Translations under genes and position numbers: made by a program
Source: QKTW01 sp052161885
GTDB taxonomy: Bacteria; Bacteroidota; Bacteroidia; Chitinophagales; Chitinophagaceae
Reading direction: 5' to 3'
DNA length: 64,000 nt
NCBI GenBank assembly: GCA_052161885.1
Contig: CP197396.1
Location: 4,588,001 to 4,652,000 of the forward strand
In this document: positions 17,041 through 25,813 of the stretch, one piece after another
Layout of the letters: every line of letters starts with the position of its first letter
Numbering within the stretch: the first letter of the stretch is position 1
Notes under the pieces: generated by a model
Told to the model about the DNA's origin: nothing
The model's database searches: none
Seen by the model: the letters and a program-made list of their open reading frames with translations, nothing else

Positions 17041-19449
17041 ATGAACCCTCAATATTTATATCTTTTATCACCTTCAGCAGGTAATACGCGTCGTATTGCC
17101 GTGACCCTCTTTTTTTGCCTGTTTTTTATATGCAGTTCCTATGCGCAGCTTACAGTGCAGCCGTCCTCTTCTGCGGTTCAGCTGGCATCGTCATTAGCCG
17201 GCAGAGGTGTTACCATTACAGGAGCAACGCTGCATTGTCCTCCCGGAGCCAGTGCCGTTTTCAGCAGCAGCAATACAAACCTGGGCGTGACAGAAGGCGT
17301 ACTGCTCACCACCGGGCAGGCTAAATCACTGCCAGGTCAGGCTGCCGGTGCCGATGGGCCGGCGACGCTTGTGCCAACCTCCAATAACGGTGGTGCCGGA
17401 GATGCCCAGCTGGGCAGTAATACAGTAGATGCCTGTATACTGGAATTTGACTTTGTGCCCATTGGCGATACCATACGCTTCTCCTATGTATTTGCCTCCG
17501 AAGAATATTCTTATTTCAATTGCACCAAGTATAATGATATGTTCGGGTTTTATATTTCCGGGCCAGGCGCTGCTGGAAATATGGCCAAAGTTCCCGGCAC
17601 GACAATTCCTGTATCCATAAACAGCATTAATAATGGTACTCCGGGCATTGATGGCGATATCCTCAACTGTACCTCTATGGGTGCTGGATCTCCTTTTACT
17701 GCCTATTACGTAGATAACACTCATGGTACAGATATTACCTACGATGGCTTTACAGTGCCGCTGGTGGCTAAATGTGCCGTGCATAGCTGCGAAACGTACC
17801 ACCTGAAAATGACTATTGCAGATGTAGGTGATGCCAACTACGATTCCGGTGTATTTCTGGCTGCCGGCAGCCTCACCAGCAACCCGCTCAGTGTAAGAGT
17901 GCAGGGTGGCGCAAATGGTAAGCTCAATACGCCTGCACCTTATTGTATCCGGGGGTGTGCGCCGGGCCGTTTTGTGGTAAACAGGCATAGTACCGGCGCA
18001 TATCCGCTTACAGTGCGCTATGCTTTATCAGGGACTGCGCAAAACGGAGTGGATTATACGCAGCACAATATGCCGGGCAGGGTAACCATTCCCGCTGGTG
18101 ACTCGGTGGCATATATCAATATAAACCCGCTGGTAGTGAATCCGGCTACCGGCCCGCGCATTGCAGCTGTAAAGATTTTCCCGGTATGTGATTCAGTAGA
18201 TGCACTGGACAGCGCACAGCTGGTTATTGAAGACTCTGTATTTTCCCGGCTGCTCACACCAGATACCACCATCTGCAAAGGCGATACAATACAATTGCGT
18301 ACACAACACGACAGTATCACCACTTTTTCCTGGACGCCTGCAACCGGTCTGGTTGATGCTTCACAATCCGAACCATTGGCAGTACCAGCGGTCACTACAA
18401 CATATGCTTTTACTGTAGACCTGCCCGGCTGTCCTGCAAGGGTCCGCTCTGTACAGATAACGGTGCAGGATGCGCCATCAGTGCACATAGACCAGCCACG
18501 TTCGTTATGCGAGTGGGATACATTGCAACTGGATCCGCATATTGCACCGCCCGGCAACTATACTTACCAATGGACACCACCTTCAACGGTTATCAATCCC
18601 AGTACAGCAGCAACAATTTACACGGCGCAGCAATCCGGCTATGTGGGGCTTGCCGTCAGTACAAGTGCAGGTTGCACACATAAAGACAGCGTATACGTAA
18701 CGGTATTCCCCGGCAATTTTGCTGCTGTAGATCCTGCTGATACAGCAGTTTGTCCCGGGGCACTGTTAACACTGCATCTTTCCGGGGCAGTTTCCTGGAG
18801 CTGGTCTACACAGCAATATATAGTGGATACTGCAATGATAAACCCGGTTGCAGCTCCGCTGGCAGATATAACATACAATATATTGGCCAGAGATGCACAT
18901 GGCTGCCTCGATACCGTTCAGTCGCAGATACACGTGCTGCCGCAGGCTGTAATATTGCTTCCGGACAGCATCAGTCTTGCTCCCGGCGAATCTGCACAGC
19001 TGGATCCACGAGGCAACTGCCTGTATTTTCAATGGTTTCCGGGAGCGGGTTTAAGCGATGCTTCTATATCAGACCCGGTTGTTTCGCCTTCGGCAAACAC
19101 ACGTTATTATGTAGACGGAATTACAGAAAGCGGCTGCCGCACAAGAGACTCGGTGGATGTTTTTACAGATGCACAGGAGGTGATAGATCTGCCCAATGCT
19201 TTCTCGCCGGGGGCTGGTGTCAATAACGAATTAAAGGTGGTGCACAAAGGCATATTCAGTTTGCACTATTTCCGCATATTTAACCGCTGGGGACAAAAAA
19301 TATTTGAGACCTCAGATATAAATGAAGGCTGGAATGGCAGGTTCAACGGTACGCCGCAGCCACAAGGAGCTTATGTGTACACATTTGAAGCCTTTAACCG
19401 CGGCGGGAAACGATTTTTTAAACAAGGTAATGTAACCTTGCTGCGCTGA
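17041..19449 (+). CDS. Choice-of-anchor L surface protein with CHU_C (type B) C-terminal domain
   Basis: About 802 residues from the ATG at 17041, chosen because the signal peptide (RRIAVTLFFCLFFICSSYAQ) then begins about 18 residues in; an upstream in-frame ATG at 16960 would give an oddly long N-region. Residues about 40-270 are a choice-of-anchor L domain (VFSSSNTNLGVTEGVLLTTG, IRFSYVFASEEYSYFNC, FGFYISGPG). Ig/PKD-like modules follow, with repeated DTxxCxGDxxxL patterns. The last about 85 residues are the gliding-motility type C-terminal domain (LPNAFSPGAGVNNELKV, FRIFNRWGQKIFET, GWNGRFNGTPQPQGAYVYT). This is a T9SS type B cargo signal. The function is probably adhesive; no catalytic site is seen. 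Confidence 0.88.
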   Translation: MNPQYLYLLSPSAGNTRRIAVTLFFCLFFICSSYAQLTVQPSSSAVQLASSLAGRGVTITGATLHCPPGASAVFSSSNTNLGVTEGVLLTTGQAKSLPGQAAGADGPATLVPTSNNGGAGDAQLGSNTVDACILEFDFVPIGDTIRFSYVFASEEYSYFNCTKYNDMFGFYISGPGAAGNMAKVPGTTIPVSINSINNGTPGIDGDILNCTSMGAGSPFTAYYVDNTHGTDITYDGFTVPLVAKCAVHSCETYHLKMTIADVGDANYDSGVFLAAGSLTSNPLSVRVQGGANGKLNTPAPYCIRGCAPGRFVVNRHSTGAYPLTVRYALSGTAQNGVDYTQHNMPGRVTIPAGDSVAYININPLVVNPATGPRIAAVKIFPVCDSVDALDSAQLVIEDSVFSRLLTPDTTICKGDTIQLRTQHDSITTFSWTPATGLVDASQSEPLAVPAVTTTYAFTVDLPGCPARVRSVQITVQDAPSVHIDQPRSLCEWDTLQLDPHIAPPGNYTYQWTPPSTVINPSTAATIYTAQQSGYVGLAVSTSAGCTHKDSVYVTVFPGNFAAVDPADTAVCPGALLTLHLSGAVSWSWSTQQYIVDTAMINPVAAPLADITYNILARDAHGCLDTVQSQIHVLPQAVILLPDSISLAPGESAQLDPRGNCLYFQWFPGAGLSDASISDPVVSPSANTRYYVDGITESGCRTRDSVDVFTDAQEVIDLPNAFSPGAGVNNELKVVHKGIFSLHYFRIFNRWGQKIFETSDINEGWNGRFNGTPQPQGAYVYTFEAFNRGGKRFFKQGNVTLLR

Positions 19450-19474
19450 TTTTTTTATCCGGGAATGATTTTAT

Positions 19475-19525
19475 TGAACCAGTTTGTGCAGAAATTTGCA
19501 GCAGATACCTGGTTCAGGTTTTAAT
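19475..19525 (+). terminator. Possible terminator hairpin
   Basis: TGAACCAG (19475-19482) pairs with CTGGTTCA (19509-19516), with inner pairing of TGCAG-like segments, followed by GGTTTTAA. The T run is short, so confidence is limited. Confidence 0.4.
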
Positions 19526-19552
19526 TATTAATTCATTCCAAAATCAGAAAAT

Positions 19553-20398
19553 ATGAAGCGGTTAATTTTACTTTTCACATTGCTTATTTCGTGCGTGGCA
19601 AAACAGGAATTGCGGGCGCAGAGTTGTTGTGCGAAACCGGCAGACATGCAGTTGCTGGCATTTAATGACGAATTCAAAGCATCACATCTGCCGCCTGTTC
19701 CGTTTGAATATACACCGGCAGCAGGTTCCAAAATGATCAGCTTTCCCACACCTGATGGCGGAACCGGGAAAGCCTATTATGTACCGGCTACAGAAGCTTC
19801 AGACAAAGTATTGTTCATTTTTCATGAATGGTGGGGCCTCAACGATTACATTAAGAAAGAAGCAGAATATTGGCATGACCAGCTGGACGGGCATATAGCC
19901 GTTTATGCGATAGACTTATACGATGGTAAGGTAGCTGCCAATGCAGATGAGGCCGGTAAACTGATGGGTGGTCTGAAGCAGCAGCGCGGCGAGGCTATCA
20001 TCAGCGGATTGCTGAGAAAAATAGGTAAGCAGGTAAAGGTGGCCACGCTTGGCTGGTGTATGGGCGGCACCTGGTCGTTTAATGCGGCATTGCTTGCCGG
20101 ACCGCAATGTAAGGCTGCTGTAATGTACTATGGTTTTCCTGAAAAAGAAGCCAAACGTATACAGATGCTCCAGGCCGATCTCCTGTACATCCGCGGTGCA
20201 AAGGATAAATTCATAACAGAGGAATCTGTGATAAACCTGGGCAAAGCAGTAAAAGAAAACGGCCGCGAATTTGAATACCACAGCTATGATGCAGATCATG
20301 CATTTGCTAATCCAAGTAACCCGCAGTACGATAAAGAACATACACAGGAAGCCGATGAGATAACCTTAAGGTTCCTGAGGCAGAAGTTGGAGTTGTAG
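19553..20398 (+). CDS. Exported dienelactone hydrolase-family protein
   Basis: 281 residues. N-terminal signal peptide MKRLILLFTLLISCVAKQELRAQ; an LISC motif could make it a lipoprotein instead. The alpha/beta-hydrolase fold follows, with an oxyanion region (FIFHEWWGLNDYIKKEA) and Cys169 as nucleophile in TLGWCMGGTWS, the GxCxGG form of dienelactone hydrolases. The other triad members are Asp in YIRGAKDKFI and His in YDADHAFANP. Soluble DLH enzymes open dienelactones in aromatic degradation, but most exported Bacteroidota homologues have unknown substrates. No aromatic pathway genes are near, so a general esterase role is as likely. It stands alone, with a terminator after it at 20461. Confidence 0.9.
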   Translation: MKRLILLFTLLISCVAKQELRAQSCCAKPADMQLLAFNDEFKASHLPPVPFEYTPAAGSKMISFPTPDGGTGKAYYVPATEASDKVLFIFHEWWGLNDYIKKEAEYWHDQLDGHIAVYAIDLYDGKVAANADEAGKLMGGLKQQRGEAIISGLLRKIGKQVKVATLGWCMGGTWSFNAALLAGPQCKAAVMYYGFPEKEAKRIQMLQADLLYIRGAKDKFITEESVINLGKAVKENGREFEYHSYDADHAFANPSNPQYDKEHTQEADEITLRFLRQKLEL

Positions 20399-20460
20399 GG
20401 ATATGAGATTTCAGATATGAGTATTGAGAACGTTTTAACTTTTAAGTTATTCAAGACAGG

Positions 20461-20486
20461 AAAACCGGCCATGCCGGTTTTTTTTA
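20461..20486 (+). terminator. Intrinsic terminator after the dienelactone hydrolase gene
   Basis: AAAACCGGC pairs with GCCGGTTTT around CAT, then a T run. Perfect 9-bp stem. Confidence 0.85.
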
Positions 20487-20517
20487 TTTCGTATTTTACC
20501 ATTTATAAGTTTCTTCC

Positions 20518-22923
20518 ATGCGCATCGCATTTATTATTTTGCTTGCCCTCATCCTCCCTGTTGCCGCGGGTGCGCAGATCGTACAGCTGGTAAAAGGAAC
20601 GGTTACCGATCGCGAATCGCACATTGCCCTGCAGGGTGTTACCATATCTGTTACGGATATTACTCCCGTTATAGGTACCGTTACAGACAGTAATGGAAAT
20701 TTTCAGTTGAACAACGTGCCGGTAGGAAAGCATACGCTGCATCTGAATTATCCGGGCTACCAGGCCATAACGATGCAGAACGTGCTGGTTACTTCGGGTA
20801 AAGAAGTAGTACTGCCGATAGACCTGGAAGAATCTGCTGCCACAAAACTGCAGGACGTAACTGTTAAATCAAAGCGGGAGCACATCAATGAAATGGCCAT
20901 TGTAAGCGCACGCACCTTCGATGTGCAGGAAGCAGAACGTTATGCAGGCAGTCGCGCTGATCCTGCACGTATGGCCTCTAATTTTGCAGGTGTTCAGGGG
21001 ACCGATGATTCGCGTAATGATATCATTGTTCGCGGCAACTCGCCCCAGGGCATTCTCTGGCGGCTGGAAGATATAGACATTCCCAATCCCAATCATTTTG
21101 CGGATCCGGGCAGTACTGGCGGACCGGTGACTATGCTGAACACACATTCGCTCGCCAACAGCGATTTCTTTACCGGCGCCTTTCCCGCAGAGTACGGCAA
21201 CGCAACAGCCGGTGTTTTCGACCTTAAAATGCGCAACGGAAATAACGAACGGTATGAGTTTACAGCGCAGCTGGGTTTTCTGGGTACGGAGCTGGCAGGC
21301 GAAGGACCGATCTCGAAAAAGAACGGTTCCTCTTTCCTCTTTACGTACCGCTATTCCACGCTAAAGCTTTTTGAAGGATTGCATATCAAGATCGGTACCA
21401 ATTCCATTCCCAATTACCAGGATGCATCTTTGAAACTGAATTTTCCCATCGGGAAGAAAAGCAATTTTGCCATTTTTGGGTTGGGTGGCCTCAGTAAGAT
21501 AGATCTTATAGTAAGCGATCAATCTTCGCCGCCGGATGAACTGTACGGAGAGTCCGACCGCGACCAGTATTATCATTCCAACACCGGCATCATCGGGGCT
21601 TCTTTCAGTCACACGTTTAATGCATCAGCATATACCAAAATAACCGTTGCAGAAACCGGCAGCGACATCGGCGCGCATCATGATTTCGTTTTCCGGGATG
21701 CCGATTATAAAGTAGACTCGCTGAAGGATATTTTAGGCTTTGGCTTTAAGACCGGGACAACTACAGCACATTGGTATGTGAACAAAAAATTCTCAGCAAA
21801 ACATACGCTTCGTATCGGTGTGCTTAATACACTGTATGCACTCAACCTGATAGACAGCAGCCGCCAATATCCGCCTGCACGCCCCGACTGGCAGGACCGG
21901 CTCAATTTCAGAGGGAATACCGATCTTATACAGGCATATATCCAGTACAAATACCGGCCTTCGGATGCACTCACACTTACGGCGGGCGTACATGCTCAGT
22001 ATCTTACGCACAATAGCTCTAAAGCGCTGGAGCCACGACTGGGATTGCGATACAGGCTTTCAAATGCTGACGTCCTCACATTCGGTACAGGTCTGCACAG
22101 CCAGATGATGCCGCTCTACCAGTATTTTACACACCTGCCGCAATATCCCGCTTCGCAGATGCACAATTACAATATTGATTTCACCCGCAGTTTTCACCTT
22201 GTGGCCGGCTACGAGCGCCGCATCACCAACGATCTGCATATTCATGTGGAAACATACTACCAGTATCTGTACGATGTGCCTGTTGAGATACGGCCCGGCT
22301 CTTCATTTTCAGGCATAGACCAGGGTTCTACTTTCGACCGGCTCTTCCCGGACACACTTAAGAATGGCGGTACCGGCTACAATTACGGATTAGAACTTAC
22401 TGTCGAGAAAACATTCAGCCACGGATATTATGTAATGTTCACCAGTTCGGTATTTGACTCAAAGGCAAAGGGAAATGACGGCGTGTACCGCAATACAGAT
22501 TACAATGGCCGTTACACTTTTAACCTGCTGGGTGGTTATGAAAAGAAACTGGGTAAGAACAGCACACTGATTACGGGTGCAAAAGTCACGTATTCCGGAG
22601 GTACATTATATTCTCCGCCCGATGTGGCAGCCTCCAATGCCAAAGGCGATCTTGTGATCATTGACAGCGAGCGGAACACATTGCGCTTCCGCGATTATTT
22701 CCGCACCGATCTGAAGTTGGGTGTACGCATTAATGCACGCAGGCTTACACATGAGATTGCACTGGATCTTGTCAATGTTTTCAACACGAAAAACCTGCTT
22801 TCGATCACTTACAGTTCTGACCTGGCAACACAAGGAAAATATCCTTTTTATGAACAGTACCAGCTGGGCTTCCTGCCACTGTTTTATTATAAAATCGATT
22901 TCGGGATCAAGCCTAAAGGATAA
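20518..22923 (+). CDS. TonB-dependent outer membrane receptor with carboxypeptidase-like regulatory domain
   Basis: 801 residues. Signal peptide MRIAFIILLALILPVAAGAQ. Residues about 24-110 form a CarboxypepD_reg-like domain (VKGTVTDRESHIALQGVTIS, GTVTDSNGNFQLNNVPVGKH). The plug follows at about 120-245, with RNDIIVRGNSPQGILWRLED in the position of the usual plug motif, then the beta barrel to the end. The substrate is unknown. No SusD-like partner follows, so it is a stand-alone receptor rather than a SusCD pair; siderophore, metal or small organic uptake are all possible. The C-terminus ends DFGIKPKG rather than in the aromatic residue common for barrels. It starts 32 bases after the preceding terminator's T run. 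Confidence 0.92.
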   Translation: MRIAFIILLALILPVAAGAQIVQLVKGTVTDRESHIALQGVTISVTDITPVIGTVTDSNGNFQLNNVPVGKHTLHLNYPGYQAITMQNVLVTSGKEVVLPIDLEESAATKLQDVTVKSKREHINEMAIVSARTFDVQEAERYAGSRADPARMASNFAGVQGTDDSRNDIIVRGNSPQGILWRLEDIDIPNPNHFADPGSTGGPVTMLNTHSLANSDFFTGAFPAEYGNATAGVFDLKMRNGNNERYEFTAQLGFLGTELAGEGPISKKNGSSFLFTYRYSTLKLFEGLHIKIGTNSIPNYQDASLKLNFPIGKKSNFAIFGLGGLSKIDLIVSDQSSPPDELYGESDRDQYYHSNTGIIGASFSHTFNASAYTKITVAETGSDIGAHHDFVFRDADYKVDSLKDILGFGFKTGTTTAHWYVNKKFSAKHTLRIGVLNTLYALNLIDSSRQYPPARPDWQDRLNFRGNTDLIQAYIQYKYRPSDALTLTAGVHAQYLTHNSSKALEPRLGLRYRLSNADVLTFGTGLHSQMMPLYQYFTHLPQYPASQMHNYNIDFTRSFHLVAGYERRITNDLHIHVETYYQYLYDVPVEIRPGSSFSGIDQGSTFDRLFPDTLKNGGTGYNYGLELTVEKTFSHGYYVMFTSSVFDSKAKGNDGVYRNTDYNGRYTFNLLGGYEKKLGKNSTLITGAKVTYSGGTLYSPPDVAASNAKGDLVIIDSERNTLRFRDYFRTDLKLGVRINARRLTHEIALDLVNVFNTKNLLSITYSSDLATQGKYPFYEQYQLGFLPLFYYKIDFGIKPKG

Positions 22924-22961
22924 TTTTCAGCCGGCATCAGTGCTGCTGTGGAACTGACGTT

Positions 22962-22989
22962 GCCTGCCCGACGTGTCATTCAGGCGGGC
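22962..22989. repeat. REP-like GC-rich palindrome, copy 1
   Basis: GCCTGCC (22962-22968) pairs with GGCGGGC (22983-22989) with one G-T pair; the loop region includes a TCATTCAG segment. The same CCCGCCTG...CAGGCGG type of hairpin recurs in the gaps at 34224 and 50749. It has no T run, so it is not a typical terminator. It lies between a TonB receptor gene and a convergent epimerase-family gene. Confidence 0.55.
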
Positions 22990-23058
22990 GACGCTCCGTT
23001 CATCAGCAGTGCTTTCTTCGGCAGCGTCAGATTGTAATGCAGAAATGTACAGACAGTC

Positions 23059-23712
23059 TCAGCCTTTTGCCAGCTTTTTGATATCGCTTATCTCCAGTAT
23101 ATTTTTCTCATAGCCTTTTTTCGTCGCGTTGATCATTGCGCAGCCGAGTTCATGCATTGAAATAACGCTTTTGGGAGAGAAGAACCTGATCAGTTTTACA
23201 ATATACTTGTAGGCAGCTTTCCAGTTTTTCTGTCCGTCAAAAGGAGACATACCGCCAGGCCGGAGATTAAACTCAGCTTTGAAAGGTAATTTGTTCAAAT
23301 CATTTTCTGTACGGCCTTTTACCCTTGCCCACATGAGCCTGCCTTTTTCTGTGCTGTCTGTATGCGCACCGGAGATATAGCAGAAGGTCATATTGCTGTT
23401 CACCGTCAACAGGCTTTTCGCAAAAGCCAGCGTAGTATCATAAGTGATATGCGTGTACTTATCTTCTTTCATACCTACGGAGCTGATGCCTGCACAAAAG
23501 AAACAGGCATCATAACCGGTTATTTCAGCAGCATATTTATCCAGCTGAAAGAAATCCGGTACGATCAATTCTCTTAGTTTGGCATGCTTCATTTCATAAT
23601 GCCTGCGGTTCACGATCAGCACTTCCGATACTTCCGGGTTTTGAAGGCATTCGAACAGCACACCTTCACCCACCATACCTGTAGCTCCTGTAATGATTAC
23701 TTTTAGTCCCAT
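23059..23712 (-). CDS. NAD(P)-binding Rossmann protein, epimerase/dehydratase-like
   Basis: 217 residues. The N-terminal dinucleotide-binding loop is clear (MGLKVIITGATGMVGEGVL, GxxGxxG type). NRRHYEMKHAKLRELI follows at the adenosine-binding position, and YDACFFCAGISSVGM is the strand-4 region. A classical YxxxK is not obvious; the middle reads YISGAHTDSTEKGRLMWARVKGRTE, with Trp where Tyr might stand, followed by Lys. It resembles the atypical SDR group near NmrA/YbjT-like proteins, so the substrate and even catalytic activity are uncertain. Gene is single, convergent with the TonB receptor. Confidence 0.82.
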   Translation of the reverse strand: MGLKVIITGATGMVGEGVLFECLQNPEVSEVLIVNRRHYEMKHAKLRELIVPDFFQLDKYAAEITGYDACFFCAGISSVGMKEDKYTHITYDTTLAFAKSLLTVNSNMTFCYISGAHTDSTEKGRLMWARVKGRTENDLNKLPFKAEFNLRPGGMSPFDGQKNWKAAYKYIVKLIRFFSPKSVISMHELGCAMINATKKGYEKNILEISDIKKLAKG

Positions 23713-23875
23713 TTTTACGCTTTTATTTTCACGCTTACCAAAACTAATACATTGGGTGTATCGGTTTGGATTTTTTAATTGTGTGTGTTGGTTTACTGCC
23801 GTACAAAATTACCGGCAAACTGATTTCCCTGCTTTGTTAAAAAGTTCAGAGTTTGTTTGCTGAAAAGTCCGGGCA

Positions 23876-23902
23876 TAAAAAGAGCCGCCGGTAAGGCGGC
23901 CC
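23876..23902 (-). terminator. Intrinsic terminator for the AIM24-family gene
   Basis: GCCGCC (23884-23889) and GGCGGC (23895-23900) form the stem; on the minus strand it is followed by CTTTTTAT. It lies 19 bases past the stop of the gene at 23921. Confidence 0.8.
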
Positions 23903-23920
23903 GATGCTATACATTCTGTT

Positions 23921-24715
23921 TTACCATCCGTCACCGTCGAGCAGATTGCCCAGTCCGCCGAGCACACTGCCTTCCTCTTTACGTTTTATGGTAGCATAAG
24001 ACAGAATGCGTGATGCCAGGCGGCTTACAGGTAATGTCTGTATCCATACTGTCCCTGGTCCACGCAGTGTGGCAAAGAATACGCCCTCACCGCCGAATAT
24101 AGTATTCTTAATACCGCCGATAAATTCAATATCGTAGTGTACGGAGCTGGTAAATCCTACAATGCAGCCCGTATCTATTTTCAACAGTTGCCCCGGCTGC
24201 AGTTCGCGCTGTGTTACATGGCCGCCTGCGTGTACGAAAGCCAGGCCGTCGCCTTCCAGCTTTTCCATGATAAAACCTTCGCCGCCAAACAGCCCCGTAC
24301 CGAGTTTCTTCTGAAATTCGATACCTATGGCTACACCCTTTGCCGCACACAGGAAAGCATCTTTCTGGCATATTACCTTACCGCCCAGCTGCTGCAGGTC
24401 CAGCGGTATAATCTTGCCGGGGTACGGTGAGGCAAATGAAACTCTTTTTTTACCCTGGCCTGTATTGGTGTATGCGGTCATGAACAGGCTTTCTCCTACC
24501 AGCAGGCGTTTTCCGGCATTAAATAGCTTACCGAGAATACCTCCACCCTGTTGCTGGCTTCCGTCGCCGAATATGGTTTCCATTTTTATGCCGTCATCCA
24601 TCATCATAAAAGCACCGGCTTCTGCAATCGCCGTTTCGCCGGGATCCAGCTCTACTTCCACATACTGCATTTCTTCACCGAAGATGCGGTAGTCTATCTC
24701 ATGATTATTACGCAT
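23921..24715 (-). CDS. AIM24 / TIGR00266-family protein
   Basis: 264 residues, the normal length of the family. It is a double beta-prism-like protein without known catalytic function, related to the yeast mitochondrial protein Aim24. Features seen: QYVEVELDPGETAIAEAGAFMMMDD at the start, a Gly-rich loop (GGGILGKLFNAGKRLLVGES), the family strands FASPYPGKIIPLDL, VICQKDAFLCAAKGV, GTGLFGGEGFIMEKLEGDG and GEGVFFATLRGPGTVWIQTLP. It has no signal peptide or membrane segment, so it is cytoplasmic. Single gene with its own terminator. The biochemical role in bacteria is unknown. Confidence 0.9.
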   Translation of the reverse strand: MRNNHEIDYRIFGEEMQYVEVELDPGETAIAEAGAFMMMDDGIKMETIFGDGSQQQGGGILGKLFNAGKRLLVGESLFMTAYTNTGQGKKRVSFASPYPGKIIPLDLQQLGGKVICQKDAFLCAAKGVAIGIEFQKKLGTGLFGGEGFIMEKLEGDGLAFVHAGGHVTQRELQPGQLLKIDTGCIVGFTSSVHYDIEFIGGIKNTIFGGEGVFFATLRGPGTVWIQTLPVSRLASRILSYATIKRKEEGSVLGGLGNLLDGDGW

Positions 24716-24864
24716 GATATTGGTTTATTTGATATGCCAAATCTAGTGAAAGAATTGCATTAACGTCATTTTTCACGGATGCCGAAACGGGAAATTACGT
24801 GTGGTGTGAAAGGGGTAAAAAACTGGAAAAAACAGTTATTCTACGGACAATAAAAAGAAGCATT

Positions 24865-25093
24865 TGCCGGATCTTCGTATCAACAGTAAAAACAGAAAAT
24901 AATAAACGAGCGTAGATATTTCTGTTACCCCATGCCACCAATGAAACAACGCCCGGAGATGTCCCTGAAACGAAAGCATAATCCCGGACAGTCTCAAGGC
25001 AGATCGATGTCTTTCATTCTGCCAGAAAAGCGGTATATACCAATCATGCCTACCCTGAAACCATGAAAAAGTTATGCCGCTTTCTTTTTCCGT
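24865..25093 (+). ncRNA. Candidate structured RNA, copy A of a twin element
   Basis: No credible ORF lies in the 24716-25296 gap, but the plus strand here carries the same ordered motif series as the element at 25814: TGCCGG-ATCTTCGTATC, GTTACCCC, GAAACAACGCCCGG, CCCGGACA, and a closing hairpin. In the hairpin AAAGCGGTAT (25027-25036) pairs with ATGCCGCTTT (25074-25083), its loop holds CCCTGAAACCATGAAA (25053-25068), and CTTTTTC follows like a terminator. The ordered similarity with copy B suggests a conserved transcript of about 200 bases; family unknown to me. The promoter is not clear. Confidence 0.5.
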
Positions 25094-25118
25094 TTTTAAT
25101 ATTCATAATTTCTTTTCA

Positions 25119-25126
25119 TAGCTTTG
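25119..25126 (+). promoter_or_regulatory. -7 promoter box TAnnTTTG upstream of a short transcript
   Basis: TAGCTTTG fits the Bacteroidota -7 consensus exactly. Transcription would begin at about 25131-25134. The -33 region is T-rich (CCGTTTTTAAT) but lacks a perfect TTTG. The transcript would run into the hairpin terminator at 25238 before the thioesterase gene. Confidence 0.45.
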
Positions 25127-25130
25127 CGCC

Positions 25131-25205
25131 ATGAAAATGATGCATAAACATATGCCCTGCTGTAAGAAGTGCGTAAGCCGCACCGGGGGAAGATGTATTG
25201 CCTGA
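25131..25205 (+). other. Candidate 24-residue Cys-rich leader ORF or leaderless microprotein
   Basis: An ORF too short for normal gene finding starts with ATG at 25131 and encodes MKMMHKHMPCCKKC followed by VSRTGGRCIA and a TGA. It contains four Cys (a CC pair, CxxC spacing, and one near the end), Met/His at the front and many basic residues, a composition compatible with metal binding. The -7 box at 25119 puts the transcript start almost on the ATG, so translation would be leaderless or begin at an internal Met. It lies just before a terminator and the thioesterase gene. It may equally be an untranslated leader or small RNA. Confidence 0.3.
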
Positions 25206-25237
25206 ATTAAAGATTAAATTCTGAATTTTATATACAG

Positions 25238-25267
25238 CCTCCGGTACAAATGCCGGAGGTTTTTTTA
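25238..25267 (+). terminator. Intrinsic terminator in front of the thioesterase gene
   Basis: CCTCCGG (25238-25244) pairs with CCGGAGG (25253-25259), followed by seven T. It sits 30 bases before the thioesterase ATG, so it either ends a short upstream transcript or acts as an attenuator. Confidence 0.8.
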
Positions 25268-25296
25268 TACTGTTTAACAAGCGACGAAAAAAGAAT

Positions 25297-25710
25297 ATGA
25301 AACTGATCAACAAAAAGATTTGCATGACAAAAGACATTGGTATCCATGGTAATGTCTTTGGTGGTATACTGATGTCCTGGATAGATGAGGCCGCAGCGGC
25401 ATTTGCAACTGAGTTCTGTTGCACGCCCAATATGGTAACACTGCGTGTAGGAGAGTTATTGTTTAAAAAGCCTTTGAAAGTAGGGAATCACGTTCGTGTA
25501 TACGGCGAGGTGGCACACCTTGGCAATACGTCTATTACCCTGGATATAGAGGCCAGAAAGTACAATGTATATAGTGGTGAGGATACTGTCGTATGTACCA
25601 CCTCCATCACTTTTGTGCGTATTGACGATGACGGCAATCCTACACCCATAGGAGAATCTGTGAGAAAACGCTATAAAGAAAGCCTGCAGGGAGATGTGCT
25701 CCGTGATTAA
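25297..25710 (+). CDS. Acyl-CoA thioesterase, hotdog fold (YciA/BACH-like)
   Basis: 137 residues. Hydrolyses acyl-CoA to free acid and CoA. The hotdog signature is present: MTKDIGIHGNVFGGILMSWIDE has the N/D-x-x-GxxFGG-type active-site helix start (HGNVFGG...DE), then AAAAFATEF and the CoA-side strand VRVYGEVAHLGNTSITLDIE. Closest in style to YciA, which prefers a broad range of acyl-CoA. The gene starts 30 bases after a terminator and is bracketed by two similar structured elements (24865 and 25814). It is monocistronic. No neighbouring fatty acid genes. Confidence 0.9.
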   Translation: MKLINKKICMTKDIGIHGNVFGGILMSWIDEAAAAFATEFCCTPNMVTLRVGELLFKKPLKVGNHVRVYGEVAHLGNTSITLDIEARKYNVYSGEDTVVCTTSITFVRIDDDGNPTPIGESVRKRYKESLQGDVLRD

Positions 25711-25813
25711 ATATATTCATTGGTTTTATACATGGTAATTATATGCTATCCCAGTTTTTTACCCGTAAAAAGAGTTTAAAAAAACGGGGTTTTTACTGCA
25801 TATAATGTAAAGC

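Noticed and set aside
25116..25430. Minus-strand 104-residue ORF opposite the thioesterase start
   Set aside because: It is antisense to a clear hotdog-fold gene and a terminator, without recognisable domains.
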